A DNA stretch of 64,000 nucleotides from Andreprevotia lacus DSM 23236 (GTDB lineage: Bacteria > Pseudomonadota > Gammaproteobacteria > Burkholderiales > Chitinibacteraceae), in contig NZ_FWXD01000002.1 in assembly GCF_900176275.1 (NCBI RefSeq), positions 44,917-108,916 of the forward strand. Direction: 5' to 3'. The translations under genes and the position numbers were made by a program. The first letter of the stretch is position 1. Each line of letters begins with the position of its first letter. A model generated the notes under the pieces. It was not told where the DNA came from, ran no database searches, and worked only from the letters and a program-made list of their open reading frames with translations. Below, piece after piece: positions 37,801-45,978 of the stretch.

Positions 37801-38009
37801 CTATGGACCACCTCGCAACCGTGGCGGCTCGAACTCCCGTTAATCACGTTGGTAACGGGGTTTCATGGCTTGACATAAGCAAGCCCGTCTTTTCGCGATT
37901 TTAGTGTCGAGTTGACGCAGCAGTAGTCACGATACAATATTTTGCACGAAGCCGTGTAAGCCCGTCCAGTGCAATCCTTGAAAATGCTTGGTATACAGGG
38001 GTTGCCGTT

Positions 38010-38027
38010 TAACGATTTCCGTTATAC
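38010..38027 (+). promoter_or_regulatory. Operator/promoter of the higBA-like locus
   Basis: The inverted repeat TAACG-N5-CGTTA (38010-38024) overlaps a -10-like TTATAC (38022-38027) immediately before the first ATG at 38034. This is the usual site for autoregulation by a HigA-type antitoxin. Confidence 0.5.
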
Positions 38028-38033
38028 TTGCGC

Positions 38034-38357
38034 ATGATCTGCTCGTTCGCATGTGAACACACCGCCAGGCTTTTTCACGGCGATTCAGCTGACCGCCATG
38101 CGTTGATGGCAAGGTGGCTCTGTCTGCTCAATGCCAGCCGGTTGCCTGATGCGCTGCAGACCCCGGCTTGTTTGAATGTCGGCCAAGCTGCTGGCAAGGG
38201 TGGGTGGCGATTTATCGAGGTAGGGAAGGGGCTGGTCTTGTGGTTCCAGATTCACTCAACTCTGGGCTTCGGCAAAGCCGCCGTCAGCTTGGACTGCGTG
38301 CTATTTCTGCCGCTCGGCAGCAACCCGCCACGGCGCCCTCAACGTATACCTGCGAGC
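38034..38357 (+). pseudogene. Decayed HigB-like toxin reading in frame into higA
   Basis: The first 45 codons (MICSFACEHTARLFHGDSA, then LLNASRLPDALQTP) resemble the N-terminus of HigB/RelE-type toxins. The following codons lose the expected C-terminal pattern (a WRICF-type strand and a VDYH-type end) and continue without a stop into higA. A full HigB is about 92 aa with its own stop. I read this as a rearranged or degenerate toxin gene; a 207-aa HigB-HigA fusion protein is the alternative. Confidence 0.5.
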
Positions 38358-38651
38358 ATGAACAAATTACCACCCGTGCACCCAGGCGAAATCATCAAAG
38401 CCGAGTTCCTTGTTCCGCTGGGCGTTTCCGTTAACGCAGCAGCCAAGGCTATCGGTGTCCCAACCCCGCGACTGAATGATGTGATACTGGGCAAGCGCGG
38501 CATTAGTGCGGATACTGCACTACGTCTGGAAAGATATTTGGGCTTGCCCGCAGCAGAATGGCTGGCCCTACAGGCAGCCTATGAGCTGAGCGCTATCTCG
38601 CTTGAGGCTCGGCAGGAAATCCGTGCCGCGATCCGGCCGGCGCTTGGCTAG
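38358..38651 (+). CDS. higA: HigA family addiction-module antitoxin
   Basis: A 97-aa XRE-type HTH antitoxin: PPVHPGEIIKAEFLVPLGVSVNAAAKAIGVPTPRLNDVILGKRGISADTALRLERYLG in consecutive order is the HigA signature. In the family it binds HigB and represses the operon. Here the toxin partner is degenerate, so HigA may be an orphan regulator or protect against related toxins. Confidence 0.88.
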   Translation: MNKLPPVHPGEIIKAEFLVPLGVSVNAAAKAIGVPTPRLNDVILGKRGISADTALRLERYLGLPAAEWLALQAAYELSAISLEARQEIRAAIRPALG

Positions 38652-38745
38652 AGGGGCCGACGGCGGGGGCAAGCCGCAATAGCGTTTATCTGAAACCAGT
38701 CACCATCAAAAGATGGGCTGATTGTTCCCTCAAGGAGTCCTGACG

Positions 38746-38964
38746 ATGAGGTGTCCATGTTGTGGTGGGGCGGAACTGGTGCACGACACGCGCGACATGC
38801 CCTATATCTACAAAGGCCAAAGTACCGCCATCCCCGAGGTAACCGCTGATTTCTGTCCTGCCTGCGGCGAAGCTATTTTGGACGGGGAGCAGGCCGACCG
38901 GGTTATCGAACAAGTCGGTGAGTTTCGGCGCCAGGTGCATTCAAACTCGGACATAGCTAACTAG
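38746..38964 (+). CDS. YgiT/MqsA-type zinc-finger protein without HTH domain
   Basis: A 72-aa protein. AAGGAG lies 8 nt before the ATG at 38746. It has two zinc-binding pairs, MRCPCCGG near the start and FCPACGEAI around residues 40-48, and ends EQADRVIEQVGEFRRQV. This is the N-terminal half of MqsA-family antitoxins; the C-terminal DNA-binding half and a partner toxin are absent. It is co-directional with higA, 94 bp downstream. Confidence 0.75.
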   Translation: MRCPCCGGAELVHDTRDMPYIYKGQSTAIPEVTADFCPACGEAILDGEQADRVIEQVGEFRRQVHSNSDIAN

Positions 38965-39045
38965 CTACTGTGCGCAAGAGGCCTCGATCCCTGTTTAGCT
39001 ATCCCGTGCCTATCCCAACCCGAAGCCCATGCAGGGTAGCCAGCT

Positions 39046-39624
39046 TTATGGGCGTGCGTTGAGCCTGCATTGCAGCGCAACTTCGTAAGCCGTCTCCAAG
39101 TGCGGTGCCAATGGGCGCTCCATAGCTACATGCTGAGCAATCACAGTGCTCTTGTCTGAGTCGCCAAGTCGTCCCCTGAAGATCAGCCACGCAAACAGGC
39201 GTGGTGTGGTCTGGGTCAGAGTATGGCCAGAGTCTTCTGCCAGTTTGCGTGCCTTCATATCGTCCGTAATGAAGGCTTGCCTAATTTTCATGGCAAAGGC
39301 AATTGACGACAGTTCCCCTTTGCCCAAGCGCTTTCGGCTCTCCAGCAGCTGGATAGTTTGCAGATCATCAATGCTGCACGAATGCGCTGCAAAACCGCCG
39401 CGTTTCTGCTCGTGGGTTAATCGCCTAATGAGCTCCGTTTCTGCAGCACTCGGTGTTTTCTTGCGAGGCTTAGTCAAGCATTCGTAGTGAACAAAGCTGG
39501 TGATGCAGAAATCGCAATGTGCTTCCTTGGCGGCTGCTAGCAGTCGAGTGGATGAGAGTACGTTCCATACCGAGCAGGTATCGGCAACATTGATTGGATG
39601 AAATTTTGAAGGGTCAAAGGCCAT
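39046..39624 (-). CDS. PIN-domain ribonuclease-like protein
   Basis: A 192-aa protein with the PIN acidic set: Asp15 (INVADTCSVW), Glu48 (SFVHYECLTKP), Glu104 (RLGKGELSSIAFA) and Asp121/122 (AFITDDMKAR). PIN proteins cut RNA and often act as toxins. Its start overlaps the end of the XRE-ImmA gene by 11 bp, so the two are translated together. XRE-ImmA/PIN pairs have been predicted as toxin-antitoxin-like modules; that function is inference here. An upstream ATG at 39666 would add 14 residues. Confidence 0.7.
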   Translation of the reverse strand: MAFDPSKFHPINVADTCSVWNVLSSTRLLAAAKEAHCDFCITSFVHYECLTKPRKKTPSAAETELIRRLTHEQKRGGFAAHSCSIDDLQTIQLLESRKRLGKGELSSIAFAMKIRQAFITDDMKARKLAEDSGHTLTQTTPRLFAWLIFRGRLGDSDKSTVIAQHVAMERPLAPHLETAYEVALQCRLNARP

Positions 39625-40756
39625 GGAGAGTCCGACCGTAAAGACTTGCAAGTTCGGAGAGCTCACCGTGACTACATAACAGAGCTTCGGCTAACCGACC
39701 AAGGCTGATCACGCCTGCGCTGAATCCGTCAAAGCACAATCCGACATAGTAGTCTGAGAGGCCTTGCTCCAAGAGGTGGGCTTTGCGTTGGCGCTGAGTT
39801 GCGGTGAGGTGTTCGGGTAGCTCAGGATCAATCTTTGCATCGCGCGGCACATGTAATTTCCGGATACGATTGTAGGTACTTGCGTCGATGAGGTTGGCCT
39901 CTTTGAGAGCAATTGCAAGCGCAATACAGCTCACGCGCAGCTCGTTAGCCCGCCGCTGCGCATCAGCATCCGTCCATAGGGAGGGTGCTGGTAGCCTCGC
40001 CAAGAAGGCGGGAGGCATCAGGAAGCATGATGCAAAACGATTGGCTCTCAACTCCACCAAGTCCGATCCGCTAGTGTCGTCAAAGCTAACGCTGGCCCCC
40101 TGCGCTGAGTCGAAGATGGCGTGTGCCATTTCGTGCGCTGCGCTAAAACGTTGCCGATAGATATCCTCGCTGTAGTTTACTAGGGCACACTTTCCTGCTA
40201 ACGGATGCATTACAAAGAGGCCTGAGATATTGGAGTTTCCCAGCTTGCGCCGAAATACATGCACGCCAACACTGCGAAATTCCGCGTAGATATCGCGAGG
40301 AACCGCGCGATCCGAGTACCCCAGAGCTGTACGAAGGCGAGCGGCCGCGGCTTCGCCATGACCTTTGAAGAAGCTGCCAGTAGGAGTAAACGAGAAAGCT
40401 TTCGGCGTGCGGCCAAGTTCTCGCATCAAAAAATCTTCGGTCTCACAAAGGTATAGAAAGTCTTGGATGGATCGACGATCTTCTTTCGTGAAGTCGTTAC
40501 CGTGCGCGCGATAAAGTGTCTCGGCCTGCTCAAATGGGGCGACCTGCTCATTGGAGATGAAGAACTTGAAGTCGCAGCGGTAATGGTCGGCAAGGATTAA
40601 AATTTCATCGCCTGTCGGCTCAACGTGACCGGCTTCGATAGATGTTAAGCGAGCAACACCAATACCGGTTGAAGAGGTGACTTCGGCGATAGTCTCCTTG
40701 AGTTGTTCTCTGTATCTGGCTAGCTTTGAGCCTAGAGTTTGCAGATTGATGGGCAT
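39614..40756 (-). CDS. XRE-HTH / ImmA-IrrE family metallopeptidase
   Basis: A 380-aa protein. An N-terminal XRE helix-turn-helix (about 5-65, LGSKLARYREQLKETIAEV then TSIEAGHVEPTGDEI) is followed by an ImmA/IrrE zinc protease domain with HEMAH at 208-212 and a downstream Glu-rich segment (VELRANRFASCFLMP). Family role: cleavage of repressors or antitoxins after a stress or phage signal. Coupling to a PIN nuclease gene suggests it controls that nuclease. The C-terminal 80 residues are unique. Confidence 0.85.
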   Translation of the reverse strand: MPINLQTLGSKLARYREQLKETIAEVTSSTGIGVARLTSIEAGHVEPTGDEILILADHYRCDFKFFISNEQVAPFEQAETLYRAHGNDFTKEDRRSIQDFLYLCETEDFLMRELGRTPKAFSFTPTGSFFKGHGEAAAARLRTALGYSDRAVPRDIYAEFRSVGVHVFRRKLGNSNISGLFVMHPLAGKCALVNYSEDIYRQRFSAAHEMAHAIFDSAQGASVSFDDTSGSDLVELRANRFASCFLMPPAFLARLPAPSLWTDADAQRRANELRVSCIALAIALKEANLIDASTYNRIRKLHVPRDAKIDPELPEHLTATQRQRKAHLLEQGLSDYYVGLCFDGFSAGVISLGRLAEALLCSHGELSELASLYGRTLHGL

Positions 40757-40888
40757 GGGTCACAGCATAGACGGGGACAATATTTCGCGCAGGGACGGAA
40801 GATACAGGCAACGGAAAGGTCGGACTACAGCGAGTCGCCGTATGGTGGTGACTTGTTCAGGGTGCATGGCGCGCTTGCTTATGACAGG

Positions 40889-41539
40889 CTACTCCCAAAG
40901 CGGAATAAAATGCTGCAGGTCTTCATCTGTCTCCCCCAGTTCCTTGGCGAATCCTTGGAAATTTCTGCCGATGACTTGAAGGACATTAAGCAGACTCTCC
41001 TTGGAGCCATCTGTTAAAAATGCATTCAGCCGTTCTGGTGAGCCAATGCTCTGGAGCGCTTCGAGCCGCTCTATAGCCCTCGGCACCAAAATCTTGATGG
41101 CGTGGAGATGGGAGATTGCTTTTTCTGTTGGTAGATCAAGGCTCCGAATCTCATCCATCGTTTTCAAGCCAATCTGCACAATGTCTTTTTGGTATCCAGT
41201 TCGCCAGTACCGCATAGGATCGCTGGTTTCTTGCAGTAGGCGCAGCCTAGTGTCACATAGCGCGGTTACTACTGCTCGGACAACGACAGTGGTGGCTTTC
41301 AGTCGACGCTTTTCTGCTTTGATTTGTTCCTTGCGGGCATTGCGGTTTTGTTGTGCAGGTACCCATATCGCAACGCATACTGCTAGTACCGTGCCTATTG
41401 CTCCGGTCCAGGCAGCCCAGTCGGATGGAGTGAGGTGCAGCGGCTGCGCTGCAGATGCGGTTACAGGGCTTGAGTGTATTGCACTAGCAACAGTGCTGAC
41501 GACTTGGTGCGCAATTTGGCTGGCGGTGTTGGTCGGCAT
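40889..41539 (-). CDS. Membrane-anchored hypothetical protein, paralogue A
   Basis: A 216-aa protein with an N-terminal segment SQIAHQVVSTVASAIHSS, one predicted membrane helix about residues 44-63 (AAWTGAIGTVLAVCVAIWVP), then about 150 cytoplasmic residues that are charged and helical. It is similar in layout and motif to the next gene (SQI-HQ, DWxAWxxAxGxxLA). Unknown function. The start at 41539 (MPTNTASQ) is preferred over a GTG at 41548. Confidence 0.65.
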   Translation of the reverse strand: MPTNTASQIAHQVVSTVASAIHSSPVTASAAQPLHLTPSDWAAWTGAIGTVLAVCVAIWVPAQQNRNARKEQIKAEKRRLKATTVVVRAVVTALCDTRLRLLQETSDPMRYWRTGYQKDIVQIGLKTMDEIRSLDLPTEKAISHLHAIKILVPRAIERLEALQSIGSPERLNAFLTDGSKESLLNVLQVIGRNFQGFAKELGETDEDLQHFIPLWE

Positions 41540-41645
41540 AGCGGGCACGAAGTTAGATGAGCAGGCTGCGTTTTACCGCGGCCATGCGGGTTTGATTAAA
41601 GCTGACGCGTTTGTGTAGGGATATCGAACGTATTACGGCGATGAT

Positions 41646-42368
41646 TTACCTCCACGTCCATTCGGCATCTGAAAATTCTGATTCATTAATGCCCAATGCG
41701 AGCGCGAACTCCCTGAACTTTTCTCCGATGGACTGAAGGTCAAGGACTAGCGCCTTCTTCTTTTCGTTCCTTTCATCAAAGAATTCGTCGATCTTCGTTG
41801 AAAAGCGGAAGTCGTCTGCCAATGCGGTGAGGCGCCGGCTCATCGGCGGAGCCAAGCTTTGTAGTTGTTGTAATGCGTTGATTGCTTGTGCCGATGGCAG
41901 TTCAAGGTACCGAACATCTTGCAGTGCCTGCAACGCAAGCGAGACAGTCTCTTGGTTTCGAAGTACGCGCCCCAGATGTTCGATATTGGGCTCTGGCTGC
42001 ATAACCAGCACCTTTGCTTGGCATATACGTTTAGTAAGTGTTTTCGCTAAAGCGACAAATTTTCCGTACTTCGCGCGTTCAGCTTCCTTCGCGTCTCTGC
42101 GAGCTTGTTCTTCCTGCTCGCGAAGTAGTGCGCGACTTTCACTGGTCTGCCATGCAGCTACACCGATGGCGACAAGGATGGCGAGGATGGAACCAACCGC
42201 TTGCACCCAAGCCGGCCAATCTGCCGACGCAATCCTGAATGTTTGGCTAGCCGCTCGGGTGGTGGAGTTGGCCGGCTGACTCGCAATAGCGTGGAAAGCA
42301 CTGCTAGCGACACTTGCAGTTGCGTGGACGATTTGGTGTGTTATCTGGCTGGCGATACTGGCGGTCAT
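41646..42368 (-). CDS. Membrane-anchored hypothetical protein, paralogue B
   Basis: A 240-aa protein with the same plan as its neighbour: SQITHQIVHATASVASSAFH at the N-terminus, DWPAWVQAVGSILAILVAIG as the membrane helix (about residues 49-68), then a coiled-coil region (LLREQEEQARRDAKEAERA) and a helical C-terminal domain. The two genes are in tandem and probably arose by duplication. No known family. Position in the element's cargo region suggests a defence or stress role, but nothing in the sequence proves it. Confidence 0.65.
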   Translation of the reverse strand: MTASIASQITHQIVHATASVASSAFHAIASQPANSTTRAASQTFRIASADWPAWVQAVGSILAILVAIGVAAWQTSESRALLREQEEQARRDAKEAERAKYGKFVALAKTLTKRICQAKVLVMQPEPNIEHLGRVLRNQETVSLALQALQDVRYLELPSAQAINALQQLQSLAPPMSRRLTALADDFRFSTKIDEFFDERNEKKKALVLDLQSIGEKFREFALALGINESEFSDAEWTWR

Positions 42369-42983
42369 AAGTGGCCCTCGTGGCAGGTCATCACTGTAGA
42401 TGCTTATGCGCTTTGAGCCAATCATGCTCGATTGTGTCCAGTGTTACTCTCACGCGCGCCATCAAACATGTGCGATATAACTCTGTGTGGCGATTACGCA
42501 TGCTTTGTAACAGGGATTTGCAGCGCCGCTTGTGGCCTGTTGCAGGTAGTCGTTGCTCTCCGCTGCTTTTTTGCCTTGATCATTGGGAATGACATTGCTT
42601 TCTGGGCAACGTTGGGCGCTGTTATGGCTGGCAGCGGGAAGGCATCCGCGCGCGATTTTTAGCCCTGTCCGACTGTCGCTTAACCCGGCGAGTACAGGCC
42701 AAACGCTGGGCCGGCGTGGGTTAGCGCATTTTTGTTGTGCAGGCGGCGCGTGACACCTGTGACACAAGAAATTCAGCCCGTGCCACGAAAATTCGCCTTG
42801 TAAATCAACGGCGTGACACCTGTGACACGTGTGACACCACAAAAGCCGGGGTGGGCTGAGTGCCGCAGCCCGGATTCGAGGTGGTGGCATTGCCTATTTC
42901 CGGCCGGATGGCGCTGTTTCTTTCCCTCAAATCTATAGGAAACGCCCTTATCCCGTAGAGGTGTCGCAGGTGTCATGCGCTGG
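42369..42983. other. 615-bp intergenic region holding the right iteron block
   Basis: No gene supported. The region contains the 91-bp right iteron block (42750-42840) and further near-matches GTGTCGCAGGTGTCATG at 42961-42977. Short frames on both strands cross the repeats but have no ribosome-binding sites. Confidence 0.55.
42750..42840 (-). repeat. Right iteron block (inverted copy of the left block)
   Basis: GTGACAC occurs at 42750, 42759, 42813, 42822 and 42831 with 9-bp steps. Segments 42813-42840 (28 bp) and 42750-42768 (19 bp) are exact reverse complements of 32607-32634 and 32679-32697. The 44 bp between them match at about two-thirds of positions (my count by eye). The copy is non-coding, though traces of the CDT reading frame remain. 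Confidence 0.75.
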
Positions 42984-44267
42984 TCAGGCCAGCTTGCGGA
43001 AGGTGGCCGCTATCACAGTTTGCTCGTTCATGGTGCTGTCCAGAAAATCAGCCCAAGCCTGCAGCATGGCAAGGCGCTGTTGCTTGTACTGGGCGTGAGC
43101 GTAGACGCCGGCAATGCCGGGTATGGCATGGCTGAGGGCTGCTTCTACCACCTCGGGCAAGTGGCCTTGTTCGCGCAGCTGCGTGCTGATGGTGTGGCGG
43201 TGGTCGTGGATTACGTAGTCCTCGATCTTGGCCGCGTTGATGGCGGCAGCATGTGCGCCATCCAGATTGTTGCCATTCATGGCGCGCTTGGGGTTGGTGG
43301 GCATGGGCAAGACCCAATCGCTGCCGTTGGCCAAGCGTTTCAGCTCGTCGAGTATCTCCAGCGCTTGCTTTGGCAGGAATACGCGGTGTTCCTTGGCCGC
43401 CTTCATCCGGCTGGCAGGGATAAGCCATTCGCCGGCTTCAAAGTCGAACTCCTGCCAGTTGGCGCCGCATAGCTCGTTTTTGCGCAGCGCCAATATCAAC
43501 AGCAGATGCAGGGCCAGCTTGTAGCCTCGATAGCAATCCGCTTGGTAAAGCCCGATCAGGTAACGGCGCAGCTCCGGCAGGGTCAGCCAGCGGCTGCGCT
43601 TTCCCTTGGTGCCGATCCGCGCGGCTTTGATCTGCTGGGCCGGGTTGGCGCTGCACCATTCGTGCTCAAGCGCATAACCAAAGATGCGCGCTGCCCAGCC
43701 GTGGGAATGCAGGGCCGCTTGTGGGCCGCGCCGTTCGCGTATGTCGTAAAACAACTCGCGCAGCAGTGGAGCATTGATGTCATCAAGGGCCAGGTCGCCC
43801 AGCGCCGGCAGCAGGTGAACGCGGGCAGGGGTAAAACCCTTGTCCGGGCTTTTCCAATTGTGGTCCACCCACTCCGTTTTGTAGCGTGCGGCTGCTTCGC
43901 CAAAGGTCATGCGGGCAGACGCGGCGGCTGCAGCCTCGGTTTGCGCTGCCGCTGCTTGGATGGCATCGAGCGATGCGCCGGCCAGTGCGAGACGTCGGGC
44001 TGCTTCGTTATCCAGCAGCTCGGCCGGGTGCTGCCCCAGCTCGATCAGCTTGCGCGCTATCGCATGAATGGCTCGCGCTTCGCCCAGGCTGATTTCGGGG
44101 TAGTTGCCATACAGGTGCTTCTGCTTCTTGCCACCCAGGCGGAATTCGTACCGCCAGGCTTTCGTCCCCTTGGCGCGCACCACCAGTGATAGCCCGTTGC
44201 CGTCGGCCAGTTGGTACTCGTCCCCTGTGACCTTTGCTTTGGCGCATTGCAGCTCGGTTAGCGGCAT
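42984..44267 (-). CDS. int: P4-type tyrosine integrase
   Basis: A 427-aa integrase. The N-terminal DUF4102 arm-binding domain (YQLADGNGLSLVVRAKGTKAWRYEFRLGG) is followed by the core-binding and catalytic domains. Catalytic residues: Arg in ILALRKNELCGANWQEFD, the HDHRHTISTQL box (His and Arg), His in ALSHAIPG and the nucleophile Tyr in VYAHAQY. It probably integrates the element at the glnA 3' end/terminator just to its right. The start at 44267 has an AGGGGA ribosome-binding site; an upstream ATG at 44309 is less likely. Confidence 0.93.
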   Translation of the reverse strand: MPLTELQCAKAKVTGDEYQLADGNGLSLVVRAKGTKAWRYEFRLGGKKQKHLYGNYPEISLGEARAIHAIARKLIELGQHPAELLDNEAARRLALAGASLDAIQAAAAQTEAAAAASARMTFGEAAARYKTEWVDHNWKSPDKGFTPARVHLLPALGDLALDDINAPLLRELFYDIRERRGPQAALHSHGWAARIFGYALEHEWCSANPAQQIKAARIGTKGKRSRWLTLPELRRYLIGLYQADCYRGYKLALHLLLILALRKNELCGANWQEFDFEAGEWLIPASRMKAAKEHRVFLPKQALEILDELKRLANGSDWVLPMPTNPKRAMNGNNLDGAHAAAINAAKIEDYVIHDHRHTISTQLREQGHLPEVVEAALSHAIPGIAGVYAHAQYKQQRLAMLQAWADFLDSTMNEQTVIAATFRKLA

Positions 44268-44376
44268 TTCTGTCCCCTGTTTTTTGCCCCTGCTGTGACC
44301 ATCGTACATCTAAGGGGCAGGGTAGGGGACAAATTCGCTGGCTTCGACAGGACGGCGCTGGAATGATCTGGACAAT

Positions 44377-44411
44377 AAAAAACCCCGCAACCGAGTGACG
44401 GCGCGGGGTTT
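44377..44411 (-). terminator. glnA terminator
   Basis: On the minus strand GCGGGG-type stem sequences (CCCCGCGCCGT / GGTTGCGGGG, imperfect) are followed by six T. It begins about 50 bp after the glnA stop. An almost identical hairpin is in the left repeat (31389-31423). Confidence 0.7.
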
Positions 44412-44478
44412 GGCTGTATTTCTGGACGCGCCCGGATTGCTCTGGACGCTTCGAAAAATTACAGCGAGTAGTACATGT
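44377..44478. repeat. Right attachment repeat (attR-like)
   Basis: Imperfect direct repeat of 31389-31486, comprising a terminator hairpin (CCCCGC / GCGGGG) and the last codons of glnA. It keeps the glnA reading frame and stop intact, which is typical of elements that insert at the 3' end of a gene and restore it. Confidence 0.75.
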
Positions 44479-45868
44479 CGAACTCGACCGGGTGAGTCCA
44501 CATACGGATCTTGTTCACGTCGTTCATCTTCAGCTCGATGTACGCGTCGATCCATTCGTCGGTGAACACGCCGCCACGGGTCAGGAACTCGCGGTCCTTG
44601 TTCAGTGCGTCCAGCGCTTCGTCCAGCGATGCACACACTGCCGGGATCTTGGCATCTTCTTCCGGCGGCAGATCGTACAGGTTCTTGTCAGCCGGATCGC
44701 CCGGGTGGATCTTGTTCTGGATACCATCCAGACCGGCCATCAGCAGCGCGGCGAAGCACAGGTACGGGTTGGCCAGCGGATCCGGGAAGCGGGTTTCGAT
44801 ACGACGGCCCTTGTCCGATGCCACGTGCGGGATACGGATGGAAGCCGAGCGGTTCTTGGCCGAGTAAGCCAGCTTGACCGGTGCTTCGTAGTGCGGAACC
44901 AGACGCTTGTACGAGTTGGTACCCGGGTTGGTGATGGCGTTCAGTGCCTTGGCGTGCTTGATGATGCCGCCGATGTAGAACAGCGCGGTTTCCGACAGGC
45001 CAGCGTAGCCGTTGCCTGCGAACAGGTTCTTGCCGTCCTTCCAGATCGACTGGTGAACGTGCATGCCCGAACCGTTGTCGCCAACGATCGGCTTCGGCAT
45101 GAAGGTGGCTGTCTTGCCGTACTGGTCGGCCACGTTGTGCACGACGTACTTCAGGATCTGGGTCCAGTCAGCGCGCTGGGTCAGGGTGCTGAACTTGGTG
45201 CCGATTTCGTTCTGGCCAGCGTTGGCCACTTCGTGGTGGAACACTTCAACCGGAACGCCCAGTTCTTCCAGCACGATCACCATGGTCGCGCGGATGTCCT
45301 GGTGGCTGTCAACCGGCGGAACCGGGAAGTAGCCGCCCTTCAGGCGCGGACGGTGGCCGAGGTTGCCGCCTTCGAATTTTTCGCCAGTTGCCCAGGCACC
45401 TTCTTCCGAGCCGATCTTCACGAACGAGCCCGACAGGTCTGCATTCCAGCGCACGTTGTCGAAGATGAAGAATTCGGGTTCCGGACCGAAGAAGGCGGTG
45501 TCGCCGATGCCGGTGGTCTTCAGGTAGGCTTCAGCGCGCTTGGCCAGCGAACGCGGGTCGCGGTCATAGCCCTTGCCGGTAGCCGGCTCGATCACGTCAC
45601 AAGTGATGAACACGGTCGGTTCGTCGTAGAACGGGTCGATCTTGGCGGTCGAAGGATCCGGCAGCAGCAGCATGTCGGAAGCCTGGATACCCTTCCAGCC
45701 TGTGATCGACGAACCGTCGAAGGCGTGGCCGTTGGTGAACCACTCTTCGTCAACGACGTGCGACGGGATCGTCACGTGTTGTTCTTTACCAATGGTGTCG
45801 GTGAAACGCAGATCAACGAAACGAATGTCGTTGTCCTTGATCAACTTGAGAACGTCGGCTGCCGCCAT
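44459..45868 (-). CDS. glnA: Glutamine synthetase, type I
   Basis: A 469-aa GSI-beta enzyme that makes glutamine from glutamate and ammonia. Visible: the catalytic-site residues in [29 protein letters not shown] and NRSASIRIP; the [10 protein letters not shown] motif near residue 400 holds the tyrosine adenylylated by GlnE; the protein ends FDMYYSL. It is expressed from a sigma-54 promoter with two NtrC sites. The last codons lie inside the attachment repeat of the neighbouring element, yet the product is full length. Confidence 0.97.
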   Translation of the reverse strand: MAAADVLKLIKDNDIRFVDLRFTDTIGKEQHVTIPSHVVDEEWFTNGHAFDGSSITGWKGIQASDMLLLPDPSTAKIDPFYDEPTVFITCDVIEPATGKGYDRDPRSLAKRAEAYLKTTGIGDTAFFGPEPEFFIFDNVRWNADLSGSFVKIGSEEGAWATGEKFEGGNLGHRPRLKGGYFPVPPVDSHQDIRATMVIVLEELGVPVEVFHHEVANAGQNEIGTKFSTLTQRADWTQILKYVVHNVADQYGKTATFMPKPIVGDNGSGMHVHQSIWKDGKNLFAGNGYAGLSETALFYIGGIIKHAKALNAITNPGTNSYKRLVPHYEAPVKLAYSAKNRSASIRIPHVASDKGRRIETRFPDPLANPYLCFAALLMAGLDGIQNKIHPGDPADKNLYDLPPEEDAKIPAVCASLDEALDALNKDREFLTRGGVFTDEWIDAYIELKMNDVNKIRMWTHPVEFDMYYSL

Positions 45869-45962
45869 GTTAGTGCTCCTGGTTGCGAAAGTGATTTAAA
45901 GCGAATCCTGGTATCCCTGGCCGGGGCTCAAGGCACTGGCGGGGGAGTGGCCCTACTGGGAA

Positions 45963-45978
45963 GCATGAAGCGTGCCAA
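45963..45978 (-). promoter_or_regulatory. Sigma-54 promoter of glnA
   Basis: The minus strand reads TTGGCACGCTTCATGC, continuing with TT. The GG and GC elements are 10 nt apart and TGGCACG is a perfect -24 box. The predicted transcript start lies about 84 nt before the ATG. Confidence 0.8.

Larger units (their letters stand above)
37666..38009 (-). promoter_or_regulatory. Leader of the alpA operon with repeated ACGGGCTT motifs
   Basis: About 340 bp without a gene. On the minus strand the 9-mer GACGGGCTT occurs at 37966-37958, 37889-37881 and 37789-37781, with the variant GGCGGGCTT at 37743-37735 (given 5' to 3'). The last two form arms of terminator hairpins. A separate 7-bp hairpin (CCCGTTA / TAACGGG) is at 37836-37859. 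The upstream copies could pair with the 5' arms of the terminators, an attenuation-like geometry. Confidence 0.5.

Noticed and set aside
37801..37890. Possible tRNA on the minus strand (AGTTCGAGCC looks like a T-loop)
   Set aside because: No matching acceptor stem or anticodon arm could be placed; the region fits a hairpin-rich transcript leader better.
32607..42840. Inverted blocks read as terminal inverted repeats of a transposon
   Set aside because: They lie more than 1 kb inside the attachment repeats, have no transposase between them, and consist of internal 9-bp iterons.
42462..42976. Small minus-strand frames over the right iterons with CHTCHRCH-type peptides
   Set aside because: The cysteine/histidine pattern is a by-product of reading the 9-bp repeats in another frame; no ribosome-binding site.
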